A DNA stretch of 14,767 bases, taken from NCBI GenBank assembly GCA_910587835.1, contig CAJUNQ010000023.1, positions 1 to 14,767 of the forward strand. Reading direction: 5' to 3'. The stretch is from an uncultured Oscillospiraceae bacterium. Its GTDB lineage: Bacteria; Bacillota; Clostridia; Oscillospirales; Acutalibacteraceae. Positions within the stretch are counted from its first letter, which is position 1. The number at the start of each line of letters is the position of its first letter. The notes beneath the pieces were generated by a model. The model was not told the origin of the DNA, ran no database searches, and worked only from the letters and a program-made list of their open reading frames with translations. Positions 1-6,973 of the stretch are shown here, piece after piece. The translations under genes and the position numbers were made by a program.

Positions 1-10
1 GAATGACGAA

Positions 11-110
11 TTTTTACCCAGAAGGGGTTCATTTCAAGGAAAAAACCGCAAGGCAATCTTCCGATTGGCGAGGATTTTTGACGCAGAAAGGGGCCCCTTC
101 TGGGTAAAAA
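11..110. repeat. Imperfect 100-bp palindromic element with 17-bp perfect inverted repeats
   Basis: Bases 11-27 (TTTTTACCCAGAAGGGG) are the exact reverse complement of 94-110. The interior is also partly self-complementary, with CAATC near 53 facing GATTG near 62, so the whole segment could fold as a long imperfect hairpin or be a MITE-like relic. No coding sequence is recognisable. No target-site duplication is obvious, and only one copy lies in this window. Confidence 0.6.
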
Positions 111-150
111 GACGGCGTTTCCGATTTTTCAAACAAGCCCTGAACTATGG

Positions 151-255
151 GCAGTTGAACGAGAGCCGTGCTGCCCAAAGGAGCTTGAGACGTGTGATTG
201 TAGACCGTCCAGGCTCCTGCCCTCCTCAGCACCTGGTGTGTACGGTTTGAGGACT
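151..255 (+). repeat. Leader segment, copy 1 (duplicated upstream of both solute-binding proteins)
   Basis: This segment shares a 17-base exact block (AACGAGAGCCGTGCTGC at 158-174) with 1999-2015. It is followed by further matching blocks (AGACGTGT, CTCCTGCCC and a GGTGTGT-like block ending in TTTGA/ATTGA) in the same order, with a gap of roughly 36 bases relative to copy 2. Both copies lie 160-190 bases before a paralogous lipoprotein gene, so the duplication took the leader with it. The shared block falls in different reading frames in the two copies, which argues against present-day coding. It may be the tail of a lost upstream gene. Confidence 0.6.
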
Positions 256-317
256 ATGGCTCCAGAGTCGGTTGCTGGGGCCAGAGTAATTATTTTTTGA
301 TTAAAGAGGTGAGTTTG

Positions 318-1739
318 ATGAAAAGAAAGCAACTAATTGCGTTCTTGCTTTTATTCCTACTCTTAATTAGCATCACAGCTTGTGAAAGGAAAGGCGATGG
401 CACGAGTTCCGTCAGTCCCACTGGTGAGGAATCCACACAGGATCATACCGATGCCTTACGGATACTGGTTGATTTTGGAATCGCGAAAACGTCAGTTGCC
501 TACCCAAACGATCGGGATAAAACTCTGGAAGCTTTCAAAAAAGCCATTGAAGAAGCGGGCGGCCCAAGGAATATTGTTTTTGAGAACATATATTATGATT
601 ATTCCCGGGAAAATAAGCTTGAGAATCAAACCCTGAGAGACAATGATTTAACAAGGAGCCGAACAGAAATAATGGCGGGAAAGGGTCCTGACGTGTTTAT
701 TGCTGCCTGCTACAACGGCGAAGAGCCTCCGCTGTTCAAGTATCCAGATCAGGTTATGGAGCGCCGGACCTTCTTACCCTTGGATGACTATATCAAGAAA
801 GCCCAGTTCCTTGAATGGGATAAGCTCACACCCGCTGTAATGGATGCAGGCAAAACAGAAGAAGGCCAGCAGCTGCTTCCTCTGACCTATTCCATGCCTC
901 TGACCGTTTTTCGTAAATCTGACTTTGAGCATACCCCCTCGAAATCGCTTACCTTTTTCGACAATGCGGCAAGCTCTGACCCTGTCTCGCTGTTATCCTC
1001 ACAGGTGCATACTGAAAGCGGGAGCTTCACTCTGGACATAGACCGCCTGTCGGCTGTGTTTCTCACCCTGGCGGATTATGAGGCGGAGGAGCTGGATTTT
1101 ACCGAAGACGATTTAATAGGAGTTATGGAAGCCCTGGGGGCTTTGGAGGACAAAAACGCAAAAGGGGAATTTGAGGGCGTACCTGACCATTATTATCAGA
1201 ATCTGGCCGTTGGGTTTAACAGCTATCCAGACGTAAAAATGTTTGAAGATATGTATGCGGGGATTAGAGAAAAGGAGAGTATAAGCCTTTTTCCCATTTA
1301 TACCACACAGGGCGGCTATTGTGCGGAGATCACGTCCTTTGCGGCAATCAACAGGAACACAAAGCGTGCCGATGACGCATTCTTTATTTTGGACTATCTT
1401 CTGAGCCTTGAGTGCCAGCGTTCTCCCATTTATGTTAACCTGACCACAGAGCAGGCGATTCCCACCCATGAGGATGCAATGCAAAAGCGTACTAGCGTAA
1501 CCACGGGCGGCAGCAGCGGCCATGGGGGATGGGCGGAGTGGTATCTCAAAAGAGACGCCTTTGAAGAATTATGTACTCTTCGGGATAACATTTCCCATGC
1601 GCGTTTCCGTACAGACCTGGATGGAAAGCTTGTCAGCTTGCTGGGTAAAAGCAGATTACTGGCAGGAAATAAGGAGGCTCTGAAAAAGGAAGTACACAAC
1701 GCGTATATTGAGATGCAGATGATGCTGGCGGAAAGCTGA
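318..1739 (+). CDS. Extracellular solute-binding lipoprotein of a sugar-type ABC importer (orphan)
   Basis: A 473-residue family 1-like solute-binding protein that would capture a substrate, probably a sugar or oligosaccharide, on the outer face of the membrane and pass it to an ABC permease. The start at ATG 318 is preferred over the in-frame TTG at 297 because AAAGAGGTGAG (303-313) sits just before it and the protein then opens with a proper signal peptide. Residues 1-22 are MKRK, a hydrophobic core and the lipobox ITAC with lipidated Cys22. A Clostridia binding-protein motif, TEIMAGKGPDV, is at about 116-126. It is paralogous to the broken gene at 2189-3513, sharing that motif plus FLPLD, EEGQQLLP, ADYEAEE and the C-terminal MMLAES. 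Length is normal for the family. Only a stub of a permease follows, so it is an orphan unless it works with a permease elsewhere. The substrate is unknown. Confidence 0.88.
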   Translation: MKRKQLIAFLLLFLLLISITACERKGDGTSSVSPTGEESTQDHTDALRILVDFGIAKTSVAYPNDRDKTLEAFKKAIEEAGGPRNIVFENIYYDYSRENKLENQTLRDNDLTRSRTEIMAGKGPDVFIAACYNGEEPPLFKYPDQVMERRTFLPLDDYIKKAQFLEWDKLTPAVMDAGKTEEGQQLLPLTYSMPLTVFRKSDFEHTPSKSLTFFDNAASSDPVSLLSSQVHTESGSFTLDIDRLSAVFLTLADYEAEELDFTEDDLIGVMEALGALEDKNAKGEFEGVPDHYYQNLAVGFNSYPDVKMFEDMYAGIREKESISLFPIYTTQGGYCAEITSFAAINRNTKRADDAFFILDYLLSLECQRSPIYVNLTTEQAIPTHEDAMQKRTSVTTGGSSGHGGWAEWYLKRDAFEELCTLRDNISHARFRTDLDGKLVSLLGKSRLLAGNKEALKKEVHNAYIEMQMMLAES

Positions 1740-1751
1740 CATAGAGGAGAA

Positions 1752-1907
1752 ATGACCTAAGCAAAAAAGCAAGTCTATCCTGCTGGGCTGGCTTTTCATA
1801 GATTTGCTCTTAATCGGCAGCCTGCGGTTCTACGCCATCCCCTTCATCCTTCCATTAGAAAGGGGATTCGCGGATCAACCAAACGGCTGCAATATTATAG
1901 ATACTGG
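1752..1907 (+). pseudogene. N-terminal remnant of a CUT1-type ABC sugar permease
   Basis: Just after the lipoprotein gene, AGAGGAGA (1743-1750) precedes ATG at 1752, but the frame reads ATG ACC TAA and stops. One base further on, from 1759, an open frame reads KQKSKSILLGWLFIDLLLIG, then SLRFYAIPFILPLERGF. This is the typical cytoplasmic N-terminus and first membrane segment of MalF/UgpA/LplB-like permeases. Similarity fades after about 1907, where the frame runs into unrelated sequence and stops near 1950. The gene is therefore dead, both by a frameshift at codon 3 and by loss of most of its length. Its position shows that the original operon order was binding protein then permease. The family call rests on eye recognition of the N-terminus only. 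Confidence 0.65.
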
Positions 1908-1990
1908 AATACCGGCAGACCATTCTGTCGATATTTTTGCTGTTTTTTGAAAAGAGATTTGAAATCATGGAACTTTCCTGCTATACTGAA

Positions 1991-2134
1991 GACAGTGAAA
2001 CGAGAGCCGTGCTGCAGACCGGCTTTCGCCAGCCAGAGTTGGCCGACTTGATGCTCTTAAGGGGATTAAGACGTGTTTATGCAGAGCAGTTTCTTCTCCT
2101 GCCCGACCTGCACGGTCTGTGTGTGCGGGATTGA
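1991..2134 (+). repeat. Leader segment, copy 2, upstream of the second solute-binding protein
   Basis: This is the second copy of the segment at 151-255, with the shared blocks in the same order. A 65-codon frame (1937-2134) is open here, reading for example LRGLRRVYAEQFLLLPDLHG. It has no convincing ribosome site, and its frame is not kept in copy 1. I read it as the residue of an older upstream gene rather than an active gene. The rest of 1908-2188 shows nothing further apart from the ribosome site AAAGGAGG at 2172-2179. Confidence 0.5.
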
Positions 2135-2188
2135 AACCCAAGTAAGAGAAATATACTGCCGTGACATTAGGAAAGGAGGCTTTTCTTT

Positions 2189-3513
2189 ATGAAAGCTATG
2201 AAGAATACCACAAGACTAATTGTAATTCTATGTTTCATTTGTTTTACGATTAGCGGATGTGATAAACCTGTCGATAGTCTGGTAAGCGTTGAAAATTCTA
2301 CAGGTAATTCGCTGCCTTTCTTGAATGTCTGCGTGGACGTTCCCAGCAGTCGGGGCAGCTCATGGGAAAACTTTCTTTCCACAATTCGAGGAAATGGCAA
2401 GGATTTCATTGTCATAACAGAGACGATACCGGCACAAGGCTCTGAGAGGGACGCATCGCTGACCCATCTCAGAACGGAAATCATGGCGGGCAAGGGGCCG
2501 GATGTCCTTATCTGTGACTGTATTGACCCATATTTTATAGGCACTGGCAAGGAGAGCCAAGCTCTGTTTCCTTTCCCTGAAAACGCAATGGATAGCCGGA
2601 TTTTTCTGCCTTTGGACGAGTATATCGCTGATTCAGATTCTTTGGAGTGGGATAACCAGCTCCCCAATATAATGGCTGCCGGGAAAAATGAGGAAGGCCA
2701 GCAGCTTCTGCCCTTTTCATACAGTTTTACTGTTGCAGCCTTTGACCGGGAACAGTATAATCTTTCTGAAGACCTTCCAATGACCTGGAATGAAATGCTT
2801 GAATCAACAGACCCATTAGTGCAGTACGCCGCAGGTATTATAAGCTTTCCCGGCGCTATGGGCAAAGTCGCCGATTACGAAGCCGAGGAACCCGCCTTTT
2901 CGGAAAGCGATCTCCTTACCTGTGCGGAACAAATATGGGGGCAGAAAGAGAAGCAGAGTAACGGGCAGCTTTCAGAATTGATGAACTACGATGCGGAGAG
3001 CGGTTTTATGACCCGAAGGATGGTGTAGAGTACATTAACTTTTCATCATATGAATTGGCCCACGTTTCAGGTCATGTAAACTTGGGCGCTTCGGACAAGG
3101 AATATCATATGGTACTTATCTACAATACTTCCGGTGGCGTAACTGCTAAAATTATAGCCTTTACAGCTATAAATCGTAAAACAAATATGCCAGACGAAGC
3201 CTTCAAGGTCATCGAAACTCTGTTTAGCAGGTCAATTCAGCAGAATTCCGCCTTATATAATTCGCTTTCCGGTATCCCGCCCCATGTTGATGTTGGCTCA
3301 AGCGATGCCAAATTCAACGGATGGTCGATAAATGAGTGGAACAGCGAGCAGTTCAAGTTCATCCGCGACCAGATAAATGTTGTACAGTTTTATACCCCTC
3401 TTGATGTCCAGTTAGAAACCATTATACCGGCACGTTATAATTCAGAGCAGTCTTTGGAAAAAATCGTCCATGATATCTACGCAACTATGAGAATGATGCT
3501 GGCTGAGAGCTAA
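2189..3513 (+). pseudogene. Second solute-binding lipoprotein, broken by a single-base frameshift
   Basis: A paralogue of the protein at 318-1739. ATG 2189 follows AAAGGAGG (2172-2179), and the signal peptide ends in lipobox ISGC with Cys24. The first frame carries TEIMAGKGPDV, FLPLDEY, EEGQQLLP and ADYEAEE and stops at 3028 after SGFMTRRMV. The next frame continues the protein as FYDPKDGVEYINF from about 3002 through to MMLAES and stop at 3513. Adding one T to the T run at 3004-3007 joins the halves as SGFYDPKDG, giving roughly 440 residues, the normal length. The lesion is thus a one-base deletion in a homopolymer, either a real mutation or an assembly error. Programmed frameshifting is unlikely, as no slippery heptamer or downstream structure is evident. 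No permease gene follows. Confidence 0.8.
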
Positions 3514-3564
3514 TAATAGGATACCACATATAAAAAACACACAAATCCTTACAAAACAGGCTGA

Positions 3565-3593
3565 ATATCAAGCACTTCCCCAGTGCTTGATAT
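3565..3593. terminator. Perfect 12-bp inverted repeat between convergent genes
   Basis: ATATCAAGCACT (3565-3576), loop TCCCC, then AGTGCTTGATAT (3582-3593). It lies between the broken binding protein (plus) and the stop codon of the kinase (minus). Neither side has a clean T run, so it would be at best a weak bidirectional terminator or an mRNA 3'-end stabiliser. Confidence 0.4.
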
Positions 3594-3597
3594 GAAT

Positions 3598-4203
3598 TCA
3601 GGAACAAACCCCTTTGGCTGTAAGCTCAATATGAAAGTCACACTCCGCCTCCAACGGAAAAGCGTGAAAGTATGACTCCTCCAGAGGAATCCACCTGGAC
3701 TTGAAAGCCTCTAGTTTCTCAGGGCCGCTCCGGGCTTCAATGCGCCGGAGCTGTTCTTCCGGCTCCACGTCCAGGAAAACGCGCGCGTCATAATAATCCC
3801 AAAGGGCTGGGTGGCAGCTATAAGAGCCCTCGATAATCGTAATGGGTGACGGCTCCAGATGCACCGGCTCCAGCATGGCAGGACGGTGGGCGTCATAGGG
3901 CCGGTACACCACCGGGCGGTTCTCCTTCAGAGGTACCAGGACTTCCTCCAGCACCCGCTCCCGGTCCACATTTCCGCCCGGTTCTGCAAAGCGCTCTGGC
4001 GTCCTCTGCTGGGGCCGGAGAAAGAAATCGTCCATATGCACCACCGCTGCGCCTAATTTATCTTGAAGCACCTTTGCAAGAGTAGTCTTTCCCGAACCGC
4101 ACCTGCCGTCGATTGCCAATCGTACAGGCTGTTTTGAAAGCGTCTGCATGAAATCCAGCAGCATTTCGGCGGCGGTGTATACGTCAGTTTTCCGCTTTCT
4201 CAT
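3598..4203 (-). CDS. Uridine-kinase-like P-loop kinase
   Basis: A 201-residue cytoplasmic P-loop kinase of the uridine kinase/phosphoribulokinase type, expected to transfer phosphate from ATP to a nucleoside, vitamin or similar small alcohol. The Walker A motif GRCGSGKT is at residues 33-40. HMDDFF at 56-61 matches the family's acceptor-side DDF motif. IIEGSYSCHP in the middle and VFLDVEPEEQLRRI later resemble the Walker-B-like strand and lid regions. The length fits small uridine-kinase homologues. The start codon (4203-4201) lies inside the last 20 bases of the ECF S-component gene, so the two are probably translationally coupled. Reaction type is a confident call. The substrate is not, and that neighbour suggests it is whatever the S component imports. 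Confidence 0.82.
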   Translation of the reverse strand: MRKRKTDVYTAAEMLLDFMQTLSKQPVRLAIDGRCGSGKTTLAKVLQDKLGAAVVHMDDFFLRPQQRTPERFAEPGGNVDRERVLEEVLVPLKENRPVVYRPYDAHRPAMLEPVHLEPSPITIIEGSYSCHPALWDYYDARVFLDVEPEEQLRRIEARSGPEKLEAFKSRWIPLEESYFHAFPLEAECDFHIELTAKGVCS

Positions 4204-4753
4204 TCTGTATTCCCCGCTTTTTCTGGAAAGGCACCAGCCCGGTGCGCCCCAAAGCCAGCATGATCACTGGGATCAGGATAAGCTGGGCGATTATACCAGG
4301 GACGGCATTGATAAATGCCCCGGCCAGGAACATCTGTACCGAAAAACCGCTGCCAAAGATGCCCAGCTGGATGGTCTGCACGACGCCCCAGACTACGCGC
4401 CCGGCAAGCATGGCAATCAGCAAGCTGCGGTACAGGGCCAGCATACACTTCCACTTGGAGAGGGAGTAGAGCAGCCCTGCCACCAGGCCGTAGGTCATCA
4501 GCTCAAAGGCCATGCCGGTTGCGGCAGGGAAGAACACCGGCATACCGAATATGGCCGACCGAAGCAGGGGCAGCGCAAAGCCCACCACTGCCCCGCTCTG
4601 CCAGCCGCACACGAACCCGCACAGCAGCACAGGGATGTGCATGGGCAGGAGCATTTGGCCGATCTGGGGGATTTGGGCGGTGAACAGGGGCAAAATCAGG
4701 CCGATGGCCAGGAACATGGCGGATAGAACGATGTTTTTGGTGATAGGTTTCAT
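4184..4753 (-). CDS. ECF transporter S component (substrate-specific membrane subunit)
   Basis: A 189-residue, very hydrophobic protein with about six membrane segments, typical in size of ECF S components, which bind a vitamin or related micronutrient and dock onto a shared EcfA/A'/T energising module. The segment MLLPMHIPVLLCGF near residues 34-47, followed by GFALPLLRSAIFGMP and ATGMAFELMTYG, is characteristic of this superfamily. The start ATG at 4753 has AAGGAGAG upstream. The 3' end overlaps the kinase gene by 20 bases, suggesting uptake coupled to phosphorylation. No EcfA or EcfT genes are in the window, so a shared module elsewhere is presumed. The substrate cannot be told from sequence. 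The 66-base leader is too short for a riboswitch, and a MITE ends about 67 bases upstream. Confidence 0.85.
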   Translation of the reverse strand: MKPITKNIVLSAMFLAIGLILPLFTAQIPQIGQMLLPMHIPVLLCGFVCGWQSGAVVGFALPLLRSAIFGMPVFFPAATGMAFELMTYGLVAGLLYSLSKWKCMLALYRSLLIAMLAGRVVWGVVQTIQLGIFGSGFSVQMFLAGAFINAVPGIIAQLILIPVIMLALGRTGLVPFQKKRGIQNEKAEN

Positions 4754-4819
4754 TGGAATTCTCTCCTTGGCAATTTTTCATTCAGTATATAGGTCCGACT
4801 TTATGGCGCCTGATTAGTA

Positions 4820-4982
4820 AGAGCCTATCCCGAAATGATCCGCACGCATCTTGCTTGCATATTTTCCGTCATATAGCGGCCAAATTTCTTGACAGGCGTC
4901 AGCCTGCCTGCAAAATTTTGACGCCATCTGACGATCAATCTGACTGCGCAATCTGCACACGTCTCATTCCGGGATAGGCTCT
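4820..4982. mobile_element. MITE family A, copy 1
   Basis: A 163-bp non-coding element with terminal inverted repeats AGAGCCTATCCCG and CGGGATAGGCTCT. A near-identical copy of equal length lies at 12600-12762, with three differences seen by eye. The ends are flanked by AA on the left and TA on the right, so one flank has changed if a TA duplication was made. The interior has a CAGGC/GCCTG hairpin followed by TGCAAAATTTTGACGCC. It sits between the start of the ECF gene and the stop of the DUF362 gene. It encodes nothing, so a transposase would act in trans. Confidence 0.85.
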
Positions 4983-4989
4983 AAGTGTC

Positions 4990-6132
4990 TTATCCGACCC
5001 TCACCAACTCATACTTTCTCGTCCCCAGTCCAATGCGCTCCCCATGAACCAACTGTTCCTCCCAGCAGGTTTCCGGGTGTATCACATGAAAGTGGCCGTG
5101 CTCGTCCTGGTGGCAGTCCGCTCCGGCCGCGTCCGTCAGGGCGGTGTTCTGCAAGGCGGGCGCGGCATTGACCGCGTCGGCGCAGGCTTGATCCAGGGCA
5201 ACCGGGTCGAGCCCGCAGAAGATCCCTACATTGGGCACGATGGGTGTGTCGGAATGGCTGTTACAGTCGCAGCTGGGGGAGACGTCCATCACCAGGGAGA
5301 TGTGGAAGCAGGGCCTGTCCTTCACCACCGCCAGGGTGTATTCGGCAATTTTGTGGTTGAGCACCTCCCTGGCCTCGTCCCACTGGGGTTCGACAGCGTC
5401 CTGGTTGCAGGCCCCGATGCACCGCCCGCAGCCCACGCAGAGCTCATGGTCAATGGCGGCTTTCGGAGCCTTGTCCGCCTGGCTCAGCTTTGAAAAAGTA
5501 ATCGCTCCATGGGCGCAGCTTTTTGCGCACTGCCTGCACCCCACGCAGCTGTCCGGGTCCACCACCGGCTTGCCTGCGGCGTGCTGCTCCATCTTCCCGG
5601 CCCGGCTGCCGCCGCCCATGCCGATATTTTTCAGCGCGCCTCCGAACCCGGCTTCCTCGTGGCCCTTGAAATGAGTCAGGGAGACCACCACGTCCGCGTC
5701 CATCAGCGCCCGGCCTATTTTGGGCGCGGGGCAGTAGGTCATGCCCTCCAACGGCACCTCCACTTCATCGGTACCCTTCAGACCGTCCGCTATAATCACA
5801 TGAGCCCCCACGGTCAGCGGGGAGAAACCGTTGAGATAGGCGGAATCGATATGGTCTAAAGCGTTCTTCCGGCCCCCTACATACAGGGTGTTGCAGTCGG
5901 TCAAAAAGGGCTTGCCGCCCCGCTCACGGATGAAATCCACCAGGGTTTTCACATATACGGGCCGGATGATGGACGTGTTGCCCGGCTCCCCCAGGTGCAT
6001 TTTGATGGCTACAAACTTGTTTGCCAGATCCATGGAGTTCAGTTCGCTCCTTTCCAGCATACGGGCAAACTTATCCAGCATGCTGGCGCCTCCACGGGTG
6101 CGCATATCTGTCCAGGTAACCTTTGCGGTCAT
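4990..6132 (-). CDS. DUF362 domain protein with two 4Fe-4S ferredoxin motifs
   Basis: A 380-residue cytoplasmic iron-sulfur protein. The start at 6132 is chosen because GAGAGGAG lies about 8 bases upstream and MTAKVTW begins the conserved region. A longer frame reaching 6183 would have to be translated from inside the promoter. DUF362 signatures include KMHLGEPGNTSIIRP, VSLTHFKGHEEAGFGGALKN and GIFCGLDPVALDQA. Two ferredoxin sets are present: Cys196/199/202/206 in CVGCRQCAKSC and Cys232/235/238/242 in CVGCGRCIGAC, each able to hold a 4Fe-4S cluster. A further DVSPSCDC cluster follows. The biochemical role of DUF362 proteins is not settled. Electron transfer or cofactor handling is inferred from the clusters. 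It appears to be a single-gene transcript. Confidence 0.88.
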   Translation of the reverse strand: MTAKVTWTDMRTRGGASMLDKFARMLERSELNSMDLANKFVAIKMHLGEPGNTSIIRPVYVKTLVDFIRERGGKPFLTDCNTLYVGGRKNALDHIDSAYLNGFSPLTVGAHVIIADGLKGTDEVEVPLEGMTYCPAPKIGRALMDADVVVSLTHFKGHEEAGFGGALKNIGMGGGSRAGKMEQHAAGKPVVDPDSCVGCRQCAKSCAHGAITFSKLSQADKAPKAAIDHELCVGCGRCIGACNQDAVEPQWDEAREVLNHKIAEYTLAVVKDRPCFHISLVMDVSPSCDCNSHSDTPIVPNVGIFCGLDPVALDQACADAVNAAPALQNTALTDAAGADCHQDEHGHFHVIHPETCWEEQLVHGERIGLGTRKYELVRVG

Positions 6133-6159
6133 GTTAACAGCTCCTCTCGTTTTTCTTAT

Positions 6160-6188
6160 TTTACAATATGGACTACACTCCAAGTCAA
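6160..6188 (-). promoter_or_regulatory. Promoter of the DUF362 gene
   Basis: On the minus strand, TTGACT (6188-6183), a 17-base spacer and TGTAAA (6165-6160) precede the DUF362 ribosome site. The -35 matches 5 of 6 consensus bases and the -10 matches 4 of 6. Confidence 0.6.
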
Positions 6189-6251
6189 GCCTTTTTCGAG
6201 CAGCCGGTTATCCGCCGCACCAGTGGCGATGCGGATCACCGAAAAGCTTTG

Positions 6252-6390
6252 AGAGCCGGTATAGCCTACCGCCGCCAGAGCTTGGGGGCTGACGAAGCGT
6301 CCCACGCTCACGCTGGGTTGTACAGCTGCTGGAACATATCCCCTAACAACACAGAGAAACAGAACGCCCGATGGAACGGCCTTGGGTCAT
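6252..6390 (-). pseudogene. N-terminal fragment of a MATE efflux gene
   Basis: From ATG 6390, preceded by GAAGGAGTGGGAG, the minus strand shows a MATE N-terminus spread over shifted frames: MTQGRSI, then VLLGDMFQQLYN, then SVSVGRFVSPQALAAVGYTG. These match the conserved first helix and loop of the family (LLGNLFQQLYN...VGRFVG..ALAAVG). At least two frameshifts separate the pieces, and similarity ends near 6252, so nearly all of the gene is lost. It begins about 50 bases after the stop of the other MATE relic (6442-6620), so the ancestor may have had two MATE genes in tandem. The remainder, 6184-6251, contains the DUF362 promoter. Confidence 0.65.
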
Positions 6391-6441
6391 GATACTCTGC
6401 TCCCACTCCTTCGCTGCTTTCCACACATTTATTTTGTGCGC

Positions 6442-6620
6442 TTATCTTGTCAAATTCTGCGCCCGGCTGTACTGCTGGAAATATCATAGCATCACCGGCA
6501 CCTTCACCACCTCGTCCATCATAATAATGAAATACACTGCCAGTGTGGGAAGGTGCGGCCAGAAAGCCGCTATCAGTGCCAGAGGGGCGATAATGCCTCC
6601 AACGAGTACCGCTGCGGTGA
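6442..6620 (-). pseudogene. C-terminal fragment of a MATE efflux gene
   Basis: The minus strand reads LTAAVLVGGIIAPLALIAAF, WPHLPTLAVYFIIMMDEVVK, VPVML, then TGA where the family has Trp, then YFQQYSRAQNLTR and a natural stop at 6442. This matches the last two membrane helices and the basic tail (DEVVKLP...WR...NLTR) of MATE proteins. The nonsense change is TGG to TGA. Sequence upstream (above 6620) stops matching just before the MITE. It is distinct from the intact MATE at 6974-8320, whose C-terminus differs. Confidence 0.65.
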
Positions 6621-6939
6621 GAATTCAACCGGCTCAACGTAGGGCGTGTTCACATAAGCGTTCGCACGCGCTTTTTGGGCAAATTTTTGCCATCTTCTGC
6701 GTTGAAAATTTTTGAAGTACGCGAGTACATAAGAGCTGCAGGCAGCTCTGCAAATTTTCGCCTTGAATCTGACAAAAATTTACTCCAAAATCCGCATACT
6801 CAGCTTATGGGAACACGCCCTAGTTGACACCTTTCATCTGCTGTTCGATGCCGCCAACATGGCGGAGGCAGGCTTGCGCCTGGTGTGGAAACAGTATCAG
6901 GTGTTCTCCGACGCGGCGGAGGTGTTCTTGGAGAGCTGA
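6621..6939 (+). pseudogene. Unrecognised relic reading frame split by a MITE
   Basis: If the MITE and one TA copy are removed, the plus strand reads EFNRLNVVDTFHLLFDAANM then AEAGLRLVWKQYQVFSDAAE and VFLES before stop at 6937-6939. A TGA lies immediately before the first codon and there is no start codon with a ribosome site, so this is the C-terminal end of a lost gene. I do not recognise the family. The rest, 6940-6973, is spacer before the MATE stop codon. Confidence 0.4.
6640..6822. mobile_element. MITE family B
   Basis: A non-coding element of about 183 bp with terminal inverted repeats TAGGGCGTGTTCACATAAGC and (right end, reversed) TAGGGCGTGTTCCCATAAGC, differing at one base. It is flanked by TA at 6640-6641 and 6821-6822, consistent with TA target duplication. 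It has a perfect central palindrome, AGAGCTGCAGGCAGCTCT. It interrupts the relic frame at 6621-6939. Confidence 0.85.
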
Positions 6940-6973
6940 GGAGCTCATTCGAGGAACGAGGCCAGTCCGGCAC

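Noticed and set aside
1937..2134. 65-codon open frame before the second lipoprotein
   Set aside because: No ribosome site, and the shared leader block is in a different frame in copy 1, so treated as duplicated leader rather than a gene.
2995..3030. Programmed ribosomal frameshift in the second lipoprotein
   Set aside because: No slippery heptamer, stimulatory hairpin or internal ribosome site is visible. A simple base loss in the T run explains it.
4754..4819. Riboswitch controlling the ECF S component
   Set aside because: Only about 66 bases separate the start codon from the MITE and no conserved riboswitch core is visible.
4838..4910. TTGACA inside MITE A as an outward promoter
   Set aside because: The matching -10 position 17 bases on reads AAAATT, too poor to claim a promoter.
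6308..6637. 109-codon minus-strand frame
   Set aside because: It is a chance frame crossing two MATE relics. The real protein similarity lies in other frames, with a stop and frameshifts.
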